Positions 1-5,974 of a DNA stretch of 21,831 bases are shown piece by piece (the stretch's first letter is position 1; every line of letters starts with the position of its first letter). This stretch comes from CAYYTU01 sp964474655. GTDB lineage: Bacteria; Chloroflexota; Anaerolineae; B4-G1. Under the pieces are notes generated by a model, which saw only the letters and a list, made by a program, of their open reading frames with translations, was not told the origin of the DNA and searched no databases. The stretch spans positions 1 through 21,831 of the forward strand of contig CAYYTU010000048.1 in the NCBI GenBank assembly GCA_964474655.1. Direction: 5' to 3'. A program made the position numbers and the translations under genes.

Positions 1-10
1 AAATTATTTT

Positions 11-98
11 CCTTACTGAAACGCATGAGTTTCCTTACTGAAACGTGTTGGATTCCTTACTGGAAATCGACATGCCCCTTACTGGAAAATCGCAGAAG
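11..98. repeat. Four-copy 22-bp direct repeat array (iteron-like)
   Basis: The core ccttactg starts at 11, 33, 55 and 77, so the period is exactly 22 bp. The core is followed by gaaacg in copies 1-2 and gaaaat or gaaatc in copies 3-4, while the rest of each unit diverges. The bases before copy 1 (ending tttt) resemble the end of a unit, so the array may continue outside the window. A 22-bp period places each core on the same DNA face (about two helical turns). That is typical of plasmid iterons or of tandem operators for a DNA-binding regulator. Which of the two applies cannot be decided from this window. Confidence 0.8.
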
Positions 99-124
99 CG
101 CAAAAGATACACCGCTGTGTGCCA

Positions 125-164
125 CCGCTATCTATAATGCCGCTATCCATAATGATAGATAGCG
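125..164 (+). promoter_or_regulatory. Tandem 15-bp duplication with TATAAT box and inverted repeat
   Basis: A 15-bp unit, ccgctatctataatg, at 125-139 is repeated with one change at 140-154. It is followed by atagatagcg (155-164), the exact reverse complement of cgctatctat at 126-135. The first unit holds a perfect TATAAT (133-138) and the second a cataat. No clear -35 box lies 16-18 bp upstream, so an activator bound to the 22-bp array could be needed. The block sits 24 bp before the small ORF at 188, and the inverted repeat would lie in the leader or over the promoter as an operator. The promoter call is an inference from the -10 box and position. Confidence 0.45.
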
Positions 165-187
165 ACAAGGTAGGAGGCGTCTCCAAC

Positions 188-274
188 ATGCAACCGACGC
201 TCTCTGAAGACGTCCCTTACGCTTATCACGACCACGAAGCTGCGGCCCGCCAGACCGCCGAAGACTCCTCGTAG
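188..274 (+). CDS. Possible 28-residue small protein
   Basis: An ATG at 188 is preceded by a perfect AGGAGG at 172-177 (10-nt spacing) and by a TATAAT box at 133-138. The reading frame closes with TAG after 28 codons. The predicted peptide begins MQPTLSED, is acidic and hydrophilic, and has no membrane segment or recognisable motif. I do not recognise it. It could be a genuine small protein, a leader peptide, or the surviving 5' end of a gene broken by a frameshift or insertion, since the following 480 bp contain no convincing continuation. The strong ribosome site and upstream promoter-like box are the only support. Confidence 0.3.
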   Translation: MQPTLSEDVPYAYHDHEAAARQTAEDSS

Positions 275-578
275 TGGTGGGTATCAGTTCAGTTTGGTGA
301 GCGCTGCTGGGGTCGGCCCGTCGAAGGCGTGACCGTGTCCCAGGCTCGGTCAAGGGGTTCTCGTCTGGCTCGGTCAGAGACCGGCCAGAGCAGAGATGTG
401 TAGGGTAACTAGCTTTTGCAGGAAAGCGAAAACGCTTTGCTATCGCCGCACCGCCGTTCCCCTGTGGGGACGTAGCACGAAACAGACGGTGCTGGGAAAC
501 TCTCATCGCGAAGAATTCCAGCACCGGCTCTTGCCACATCGGGCCACGAGGCGTCGTGCCCGCTGTGGCACCTCCAAT
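275..578. other. Gene-free stretch with several hairpins
   Basis: No credible coding region is visible. The stretch holds a 10-bp direct repeat ggctcggtca at 343-352 and 367-376. It also holds a stem with one bulge and a 3-nt loop at 365-388, a 6-bp stem with an AAAA loop at 423-438, a perfect 9-bp stem (cggtgctgg/ccagcaccg) at 487-526 with a 22-nt loop, and a 5-bp stem at 556-571. None is followed by a T-run, so they are not clear intrinsic terminators. They may be remnants of mobile repeats or a structured RNA. Confidence 0.4.
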
Positions 579-706
579 AGACGTCCGAAGTCTCCAAATT
601 TACTTTCAGGGAAATCTATTCAACCAAAGAGTCGCTCCTGGAGCAATGTGTTCTCCGGTAGATACTTCGGACGTCTGGTTTCGCTCAAAGTCTCGTTGTA
701 GTATTA
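579..706. repeat. MITE-like repeat, copy A
   Basis: The element is bounded by a 16-bp inverted repeat with one mismatch: agacgtccgaagtctc at 579-594 and its partner at 661-676. The interior matches the reverse complement of copy B (17726-17880) along most of its length, for example tctccaaatttactttca against tctccaaggttactttca. A further tag, ctcgttgtagtatta (692-706), is shared with copy B. There is no coding capacity. It lies downstream of the DUF4190 gene, where it could also form an RNA hairpin that protects or ends the transcript. Confidence 0.7.
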
Positions 707-754
707 GGCGAGCAAGCGGAGGCACCTTCGCTCAGGACACTTTTTGGGGCCCGC

Positions 755-1096
755 TTAGAAGCCGTTGCCCAGGTTAGCGCAGATGCCGAGGCCGAACGAG
801 CCGCCGAGCAAACCGGCCCACATCAACACGAACAGGCAGACGCCTATCACGGCCAGCCCGACGCCGATCCAACCCAGGATGATACCGGCTTTGGCCAGGC
901 CCTCACCTTGCATCGCGCCTCTGCTGTTACGGATCTCTTTCCGGGCCATATAGCCCAGGATGAGCCCGATGACGCTGCCGATGGTTGGGATCAAAGTCAG
1001 GCCCAGGATGCTGGCGATTAGACTGCCTACGGCGAGGCCGCTGGTTGGCGGTGACGCGGTGGGAGGCGGTGTCGGTTGACGGTAGTCTTGGTTCAT
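755..1096 (-). CDS. DUF4190 domain membrane protein
   Basis: The product is 113 residues with a Pro/Thr-rich cytoplasmic N-terminus (about residues 1-20) and two hydrophobic blocks. Block one is about 22-50 (GLAVGSLIASILGL) and block two is about 68-100. A short basic loop with the sequence ARKEIRNSRG lies between them. This layout, with G-rich helices and a small A-rich loop that often reads A..G..., is that of the DUF4190 family of small two-to-three-helix membrane proteins. The function is unknown. The ATG at 1096 has a strong AAGGAG site 8 nt upstream. The gene stands apart from DUF4126 upstream, separated by a MITE-like repeat, so it may have its own promoter. Confidence 0.75.
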   Translation of the reverse strand: MNQDYRQPTPPPTASPPTSGLAVGSLIASILGLTLIPTIGSVIGLILGYMARKEIRNSRGAMQGEGLAKAGIILGWIGVGLAVIGVCLFVLMWAGLLGGSFGLGICANLGNGF

Positions 1097-1148
1097 GAGA
1101 ATATCTCCTTATAGTATGAAGTCAATGTCATTCAGTTAAGGGCAAGTC

Positions 1149-1249
1149 AGACTTCGGAAATTTCAAAAGTACATTATCAAACAACATTTCGAGGCCGATC
1201 AAGGCTTGGTTTGGCTTCCAAAGTCCTGAGCGGCAAACTTCCGAAGTCT
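1149..1249. repeat. MITE-like repeat, copy C
   Basis: The terminal inverted repeats are agacttcggaaattt (1149-1163) and aaacttccgaagtct (1235-1249), which match at 14 of 15 positions. The 101-bp length matches the cores of copies A and B. The interior is only loosely similar to A and B (a caaaagtacattatca stretch against ccaaggttactttca). The element fills the gap between the DUF4126 stop and the DUF4190 leader and contains no ORF. Confidence 0.65.
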
Positions 1250-1253
1250 TATC

Positions 1254-1817
1254 TTAACGCGCCCGCCAACGGCGGCGGGTGTACCACCAAACGAGTAGCA
1301 GGGCGATAATCAGAATCAAAGCGGCCATCACGTAGGGCACGATGATGGCTAGCAGCGAGGTCACAAACGAGATCACATCCTCAATGGTGCTGACCACCGG
1401 ATCGCCTGCTCCGGCTGTCGCAGCCGCGACCACCGGTCGGCCTCCGGTTTTGACGGCGTGCACGCTGCCGGCCAGAACCACGCCGCAGATGGCCGCCAGA
1501 ACCGGATGGAGCCCCACGACGTTCGTGCTGGCGGCAAAGAGCATCGCCCCGGCCGTGGGCCGGATGAATGTGTGGATGATATTGTTGACCTCATCGACGA
1601 CCGGGACCTTATCCACCACAACCTCAACGATCAGCAGCAGGGTCAGGGTGCCGATGACCCACCAGCTGCTAAGAGCGTTGTAGGGCTCGTTGAGCGTGAT
1701 GAGCGAGGTAGTTCGCGCCAGCAGCGCGACGACCAGCAGGGGAATGTAGGCGTTAAGCCCAGCCGCAGTCGAGAGACCAAACGCAGTCGCCAGGCTGAGA
1801 AATGCACGCGCCGTCAT
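1254..1817 (-). CDS. DUF4126 family membrane protein
   Basis: The product is 187 residues and mostly hydrophobic. The N-terminal block STAAGLNAYIPLL and the VDKVPVVDEVNNIIHTFIRP motif region (about residues 69-88) are the hallmark of DUF4126 proteins. Hydrophobic segments lie at about 8-35, 53-67, 92-120 and 150-178, and the C-terminus is strongly basic (YTRRRWRAR). No function is established for the family. The ATG at 1817 follows a GAGGGAAGGC stretch. The gene starts 21 nt after the DUF4013 stop on the same strand, so the two are probably co-transcribed. The end lies 5 bp from repeat copy C. Confidence 0.85.
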   Translation of the reverse strand: MTARAFLSLATAFGLSTAAGLNAYIPLLVVALLARTTSLITLNEPYNALSSWWVIGTLTLLLIVEVVVDKVPVVDEVNNIIHTFIRPTAGAMLFAASTNVVGLHPVLAAICGVVLAGSVHAVKTGGRPVVAAATAGAGDPVVSTIEDVISFVTSLLAIIVPYVMAALILIIALLLVWWYTRRRWRAR

Positions 1818-1838
1818 ATCGCCTTCCCTCTTCTCGCC

Positions 1839-2561
1839 TCAGATCATCGGCGGTCTTGCTGGAGCCGGGCGGCCAATCTGACCGTAAAGATGACTGTAAA
1901 AAGCCACAAGCCAGGTCATCACAGGGAATGTCAACAAAACAAGAAGTCCCCCCACGACCCAGCCACAGATGGGGATCAGGCCCAACACACTGATCACACC
2001 GCTGAGCGTCCCGCTGACGAGACCTCCAGCCACCCACACGACTAATTGGACCACGATGATGTGCCCAATATTATCAAAAGCGAAGCGAAAGACATCCCGA
2101 AAGTCGAGGCAAGCGCTCAAGTTCCCCGCCTCAGCGTAGCGAATCTGGACCGCGGGCGAGACGACCAATAACAGAAGGCCGTACAAGAGCGCCAGGCAGC
2201 CCAAAGCCACGCTCACCAGCCCTGAGATACCGACCAAAATCGAAACCAACTCCTCCTGTTCACCGCCCAGCGCCGGGAGCACCCAGACCAGCATAATGGG
2301 ACAAAGGAAAATCCAAAACGGGATAGCGTAAATCCACTTGGCGATGGAGGCCATCAAGCCATCCACAAAATATTGCCCCAGGCTTTCCCAGCGTGGCAAC
2401 CGTGGTGCCCCGGCCTGGACGCTACGGATGATGGCAACGGAGTACCCCACAAGCGCCAGCTGCCCGAAAATAGGGATCAATCCAATCAGAGCTCCAATCA
2501 CTAGCTTCCCTATCCATTGCTCATCCTCGAAGACGAACGAGAGGGCCCCTCCAATGTCCAT
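1839..2561 (-). CDS. DUF4013 family membrane protein
   Basis: The product is 240 residues and has the DUF4013 layout. A short N-terminal FVFEDEQW segment precedes a first hydrophobic pair (GKLVIGALIGLIPIFGQLA, about 19-40). A polar loop with PRLPRWESLGQYFVDGL (about 53-70) and four further membrane segments follow, and a Pro-rich C-terminus ends the protein. The family is common in archaea and deep-branching bacteria and has no known function. The start at 2561 has an AAGGAG site 6 nt upstream, in a leader (aaggagatatt) that is nearly identical to that of DUF4190. DUF4126 follows at 21 nt. A sigma-70-like promoter can be seen at 2605-2633. Confidence 0.85.
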   Translation of the reverse strand: MDIGGALSFVFEDEQWIGKLVIGALIGLIPIFGQLALVGYSVAIIRSVQAGAPRLPRWESLGQYFVDGLMASIAKWIYAIPFWIFLCPIMLVWVLPALGGEQEELVSILVGISGLVSVALGCLALLYGLLLLVVSPAVQIRYAEAGNLSACLDFRDVFRFAFDNIGHIIVVQLVVWVAGGLVSGTLSGVISVLGLIPICGWVVGGLLVLLTFPVMTWLVAFYSHLYGQIGRPAPARPPMI

Positions 2562-2604
2562 AATATCTCCTTTTTTTGAGCTCTAAATGACTTGACGCAG
2601 CTGT

Positions 2605-2633
2605 ATTATAATTCAGATGTCTGCTCAGAGCAA
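2605..2633 (-). promoter_or_regulatory. Sigma-70-like promoter for DUF4013-DUF4126
   Basis: On the minus strand there is a perfect TATAAT (2605-2610) with TTGCTC (2628-2633) exactly 17 bp upstream. It lies about 44 bp before the DUF4013 start codon. The -35 box matches consensus only in its TTG. Confidence 0.5.
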
Positions 2634-2807
2634 ACCTAACTTGTGCTGGGTTTTCGAAGCGAATCATCTGCGAAAGCGCCTTCAATGCCACAGAGTGTAC
2701 TCAGATGCGAACAAGGCAAACGAAGCTGGGTTTGATACGTTCGGTAAACGCGCCTGTAGGAAGCTAATGCGTCTAGGGCGCTTTGGGACTGCTTCGTTTG
2801 CCCGCAC
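2634..2807. repeat. Intergenic inverted-repeat region
   Basis: Perfect 12-bp inverted arms ggcaaacgaagc (2715-2726) and gcttcgtttgcc (2791-2802) enclose a 64-bp interior. A second pair, aaagcgcc near 2674 and ggcgcttt near 2777, interleaves with it. The region lies between the DUF2085 stop and the DUF4013 promoter. It could be another small mobile-repeat remnant or a transcript-end structure for DUF2085. A plus-strand ORF spans it but lacks a ribosome site and any recognisable protein feature. Confidence 0.45.
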
Positions 2808-3641
2808 TCACGGCAAGGGAAAGCCCTCAAGGGTGCCGGTGAGACCATAGCGCAGCAGATCGATCAAGCCAATCTGGACCAGGGTCACCGTGAGACCGGC
2901 GAGCAAAGGGGCGATCATATCGCGCCACGTCTCCACCGTGTTCTCACGACCCAGGAGTACCGTCACCAGCACGCTGTTGACGCCGGTGAGCAGCGAGAGC
3001 ACACCCAGCGCACTCAGCAGAGCCAGCGGATAGAGCAGAATCGTCCAGCGAGAGAGCACCAGGCCGACCAAGCCGACCTCCATCAGCACCAGGAGAATCA
3101 GATCGCGCAGGTGCCGGATGGCGGGCTTCTCCTTCGGCTCGCGCCACAGGGTGATGTTCACGATGGGATAGATGAGAGCGCTCATCGTCAGCCCGTTGAG
3201 GGCACCGGTGGTCAGCCGCAGCCAGTTGCGCGGTTCGTAGAGATGCGGCCCGCCAACCATCGCCAGGTAGGAGTTGAGGCCGTCGCTGGCCCACAGCGCC
3301 ATAAACCCGACCATCAGGACGAGAAGCGGCGCCGGCGGGAACGCGGCAGCCTTCCGGCGCCTCAGGACGAAGGCCTGTCCCAACAACCCCATCAGGGCGC
3401 CCAAAAAGGTCCCGGTGCACCGGGCGCAGAGCGGCAGCTGATGCCCAGCGATGCTGAAGGAATGCGATCCGATCCGGTGACAGACGGCGTAGCCCACCAT
3501 ATCCGCTTTGGTCAATAGACCGCCAGGCGTGGCGGCGACGAAAGCCAGCAGGGCCACCAGGGCTAGCGCCGCCGTGGGCCACATCGGCTGCAAACCGGAA
3601 TGCGAAGTTTCTTCCGATGAGACAAGAGAATCAGTATCCAT
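2808..3641 (-). CDS. DUF2085 family membrane protein
   Basis: The product is 277 residues from the chosen start. The diagnostic DUF2085 segment is present: an AVCHRIGSHSF stretch followed by GHQLPLCARCTGTFLG. It contains three conserved cysteines and histidines that suggest metal or redox chemistry, though no function is established. About seven hydrophobic segments follow. An in-frame upstream ATG at 3710 exists but would overlap both promoters of the divergent pair. The ATG at 3641 lies only 6 nt from a perfect TATAAT, with no Shine-Dalgarno, which suggests a leaderless transcript. The protein is longer than the minimal DUF2085 domain because of an added C-terminal membrane region. Confidence 0.8.
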   Translation of the reverse strand: MDTDSLVSSEETSHSGLQPMWPTAALALVALLAFVAATPGGLLTKADMVGYAVCHRIGSHSFSIAGHQLPLCARCTGTFLGALMGLLGQAFVLRRRKAAAFPPAPLLVLMVGFMALWASDGLNSYLAMVGGPHLYEPRNWLRLTTGALNGLTMSALIYPIVNITLWREPKEKPAIRHLRDLILLVLMEVGLVGLVLSRWTILLYPLALLSALGVLSLLTGVNSVLVTVLLGRENTVETWRDMIAPLLAGLTVTLVQIGLIDLLRYGLTGTLEGFPLP

Positions 3642-3647
3642 AAAAAC

Positions 3648-3675
3648 ATTATAACTGCGGACACGCGGGGGGCAA
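3648..3675 (-). promoter_or_regulatory. Promoter of DUF2085, probably leaderless
   Basis: The minus-strand -10 box TATAAT is at 3648-3653 and the -35 box TTGCCC at 3670-3675, with a 16-bp spacer. A transcript starting 6-8 nt after the -10 box would begin at or next to the ATG at 3641, leaving no room for a ribosome site. Confidence 0.5.
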
Positions 3676-3682
3676 GTTGAAC

Positions 3683-3711
3683 TTGTCAGGCCCATCCCCC
3701 TTGTGTACAAT
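3683..3711 (+). promoter_or_regulatory. Sigma-70-like promoter of xpt-guaA
   Basis: TTGTCA (3683-3688) and TACAAT (3706-3711) are separated by 17 bp, a good consensus match. Predicted transcription starts near 3718, giving a leader of only about 34 nt. That is too short for a purine riboswitch aptamer (about 70 nt). Its -35 box lies within 10 bp of the divergent DUF2085 -35 box. Confidence 0.65.
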
Positions 3712-3751
3712 GGGAAACGGATTTGTTTCGATGATCTAAAAGGGGGAATTT

Positions 3752-4327
3752 ATGGAATCTTTAAGACAACGTATTCTGGAAGAGGGAAAGAATCTCGGCA
3801 AAGGCATTCTCAAGGTCGATAGCTTCATCAATCATCAAATCGACCCTCAGCTTATGGTTGAGGTAGGCCAAGAAATGGCCCGCCGATTCGCCGATGAGGA
3901 CGTGAACAAAATCCTCACCGCCGAAATCTCCGGCATCGCGCCGGCGCTGGCGACCGGACACGCCCTTGACGTTCCCGTGGTTTACGCCCGGAAGACTCGA
4001 CCAGTCACGATGACAGGCCCAGTCTTCGTAGAAGTAGCCCCCTCGCACACCAAGGGACGCGACGTCTTCTTGATGGTCTCCACCGAGTTCTTAGGACCAG
4101 GGGATCGGGTGCTGGTGATCGACGACTTCCTGGCCACCGGGGCCACCATCTCGGCCCTCGTGCGCCTGGTCGAACACGCCGACGCGACGCTGGTCGGCAT
4201 CGGGACGGTAATCGAGAAATCCTTCGAAAGCGGGCGTGTGGATCTGGATGCTTTTGGCGTCCCCGTCGTCTCGCTGGCCGCTATCACCAGTATGAACGAC
4301 GATGAGATCGTGCTGGAGACGGAATAA
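3752..4327 (+). CDS. xpt: Xanthine phosphoribosyltransferase
   Basis: The enzyme transfers the ribose-phosphate of PRPP to xanthine, giving XMP (EC 2.4.2.22), in cytosolic purine salvage. The 191-residue product matches the usual length. The N-terminus (LRQRILEEGKNLGKGILKVD, then FINHQIDPQLM) and the AEISGIAPALATG segment (57-69) are Xpt-specific. The PRPP-binding loop VLVIDDFLATGAT spans 120-132, and GIGTVIEKSFESGR follows. The ATG at 3752 has AAAGGGGGA upstream. guaA begins 20 nt after the stop, so the pair forms an operon that takes xanthine through XMP to GMP. No purine riboswitch fits in the short leader, so control, if any, is by a protein or by another mechanism. Confidence 0.95.
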   Translation: MESLRQRILEEGKNLGKGILKVDSFINHQIDPQLMVEVGQEMARRFADEDVNKILTAEISGIAPALATGHALDVPVVYARKTRPVTMTGPVFVEVAPSHTKGRDVFLMVSTEFLGPGDRVLVIDDFLATGATISALVRLVEHADATLVGIGTVIEKSFESGRVDLDAFGVPVVSLAAITSMNDDEIVLETE

Positions 4328-4347
4328 CCTATCAGGAGGAACCCTCA

Positions 4348-5928
4348 GTGTCTCGCGACACCATCGTCGTACTCGACTTCGGCTCACAATATACGCAGCT
4401 GATCGCCCGGCGCGTGCGAGAGGCCAACGTCTATTGCGAGATGTTCCCCTGCGATGCAGCGCCGGAACGGGTGCTGGCCCTGGAACCCTGCGGCTTCATC
4501 CTCTCCGGCGGCCCATCCAGCGTCTACGCTCCCGATGCCCCCACGCTACCTGACTACCTCCTGAAGCAACGCGCGCCGGTGCTGGGCATCTGCTACGGGA
4601 TGCAGCTGCTGGCCCATCAGCTGGGCGGGCACGTAACCATGGCCGAAAAGCACGAATACGGCCCGGCGACGGTCGAGCTGCTGACGAAGGATGACCCGCT
4701 GCTGGCCGGTCTGGGCTCGTCGGCGTCCGGGCTCTCGGTCTGGATGTCCCACGGCGATCACGTCGAAAGCGTACCCCAGGGGTTCGACGTTTTGGCCAGC
4801 AGCGACAACGCACCGGTGGCGGCGATGGGCCAGCCCGCAAAGGGTATCTACGGCCTCCAGTTCCATCCCGAGGTGGTCCATACGGACCAGGGCCACGAGA
4901 TTCTGCGCCGCTTCGCGGTCGATATCTGCGGCTGCACGCCCGATTGGACCCCGGCCTCGTTCATCGAACAAGCAGTGAGCCTCATCCGAGAACAAGTCGG
5001 CGATAAGCAAGTCGTGTGTGGGCTGAGCGGCGGCGTCGATTCCTCCGCCACGGCCACGCTGGTCCACCGCGCCGTCGGCGATCAGCTGACCTGCGTCTTC
5101 GTCAACACCGGCCTTCTACGCCGCGGCGAGGCGGACCAGGTGGTGCGCACTTTTCGGCGCGAGATGGGCATGCAACTGGTGGCGCTCGACGCCACCGAGG
5201 AGTTCCTGGAAGCGCTGAAAGGGATCACAGACCCAGAGCAAAAGCGTCGGATCATCGGGGAGCGTTTCATCCGCATCTTCGAGCGGGCGGCGTCGGAGGC
5301 GGGCGAGGCGGAGTTCCTGGCCCAAGGAACGCTATACCCCGATGTGATCGAGAGCCGCGGGCCGGAGCGCCAGGCAGCGGCCCGCATCAAGACCCATCAC
5401 AACGTGGGCGGCTTGCCAGAGGACATGGCGTTCGAATTAGTGGAGCCCCTGCGCTACCTCTTCAAGGACGAGGTGCGCGCCGTAGGTCAAGAGCTGGGCC
5501 TGCCAGACGCCACCGTCTGGCGCCAGCCCTTCCCCGGGCCCGGGCTAGCCGTGCGCATCCTGGGCGAAGTGACCTGGGAGCGCCTGGAGACGCTGCGGGC
5601 CGCAGACGCCATCCTGTTGGAAGAGCTGGGCGCGGCCGGCCTGTTGCGGGAAGCGACGAGCTACGACCACCCAGACCAGGTGCAGCAGACGTTCGCCGTA
5701 CTGCTGCCGATACGCAGCGTCGGCGTGATGGGCGACGAGCGTACTTACCACCACGTCGTCGCCATCCGCGCCGTGACCACCGAGGATTATATGACCGCCG
5801 ACTGGGCCCGTTTGGACCACGACGTGCTGGCCCGCATCAGCAACCGTATCGTCAACGAAGTGCCCAAGGTCAACCGTGTGGTTTACGACATCACCTCCAA
5901 GCCCCCGGCCACCATTGAATGGGAGTAA
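4348..5928 (+). CDS. guaA: GMP synthase (glutamine-hydrolysing)
   Basis: The enzyme converts XMP, ATP and glutamine to GMP (EC 6.3.5.2). The 526-residue product is full length. The class I amidotransferase domain (about 5-190) carries the nucleophile Cys82 in GICYGMQLLAHQ and the His173/Glu175 pair in FHPEVVH. The ATP pyrophosphatase domain begins near 208 with the P-loop SGGVDSS (227-233). The C-terminal dimerisation domain ends in PPATIEWE, the standard GuaA terminus. The start is GTG at 4348 with AGGAGG 9 nt upstream, and MSRDTIVVLDFGSQY aligns with the usual N-terminus. It lies 20 nt downstream of xpt, and its substrate is the xpt product. Confidence 0.98.
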   Translation: MSRDTIVVLDFGSQYTQLIARRVREANVYCEMFPCDAAPERVLALEPCGFILSGGPSSVYAPDAPTLPDYLLKQRAPVLGICYGMQLLAHQLGGHVTMAEKHEYGPATVELLTKDDPLLAGLGSSASGLSVWMSHGDHVESVPQGFDVLASSDNAPVAAMGQPAKGIYGLQFHPEVVHTDQGHEILRRFAVDICGCTPDWTPASFIEQAVSLIREQVGDKQVVCGLSGGVDSSATATLVHRAVGDQLTCVFVNTGLLRRGEADQVVRTFRREMGMQLVALDATEEFLEALKGITDPEQKRRIIGERFIRIFERAASEAGEAEFLAQGTLYPDVIESRGPERQAAARIKTHHNVGGLPEDMAFELVEPLRYLFKDEVRAVGQELGLPDATVWRQPFPGPGLAVRILGEVTWERLETLRAADAILLEELGAAGLLREATSYDHPDQVQQTFAVLLPIRSVGVMGDERTYHHVVAIRAVTTEDYMTADWARLDHDVLARISNRIVNEVPKVNRVVYDITSKPPATIEWE

Positions 5929-5974
5929 AGCCCGCCGGGCCACCTGGGACAACTTCGGGCGGCCAAATTGACCA

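Noticed and set aside
11..98. CRISPR array
   Set aside because: The period is 22 bp with only about 8-13 conserved bases, so there are no full repeats or spacers of usual length, and no cas genes are present.
132..539. 135-residue minus-strand ORF
   Set aside because: It runs through the promoter-like duplication and hairpins, is Arg/Ser-rich with no recognisable motif, and has no clear ribosome site.
2592..2612. Plus-strand promoter (TTGACG, TATAAT)
   Set aside because: The boxes are only 9 bp apart, which is incompatible with sigma-70 spacing.
2617..2850. 77-residue plus-strand ORF
   Set aside because: It spans the inverted repeats and the end of DUF2085, and lacks a Shine-Dalgarno and any protein features. 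The nearby TATAAT is better used by the minus strand.
3712..3751. Purine riboswitch before xpt
   Set aside because: Only about 34 nt separate the predicted transcription start and the ATG, too short for the aptamer.
5016..5918. 300-residue Arg/Pro-rich ORF inside guaA
   Set aside because: It is an out-of-frame shadow of guaA with the typical Arg/Ala/Pro-rich composition.
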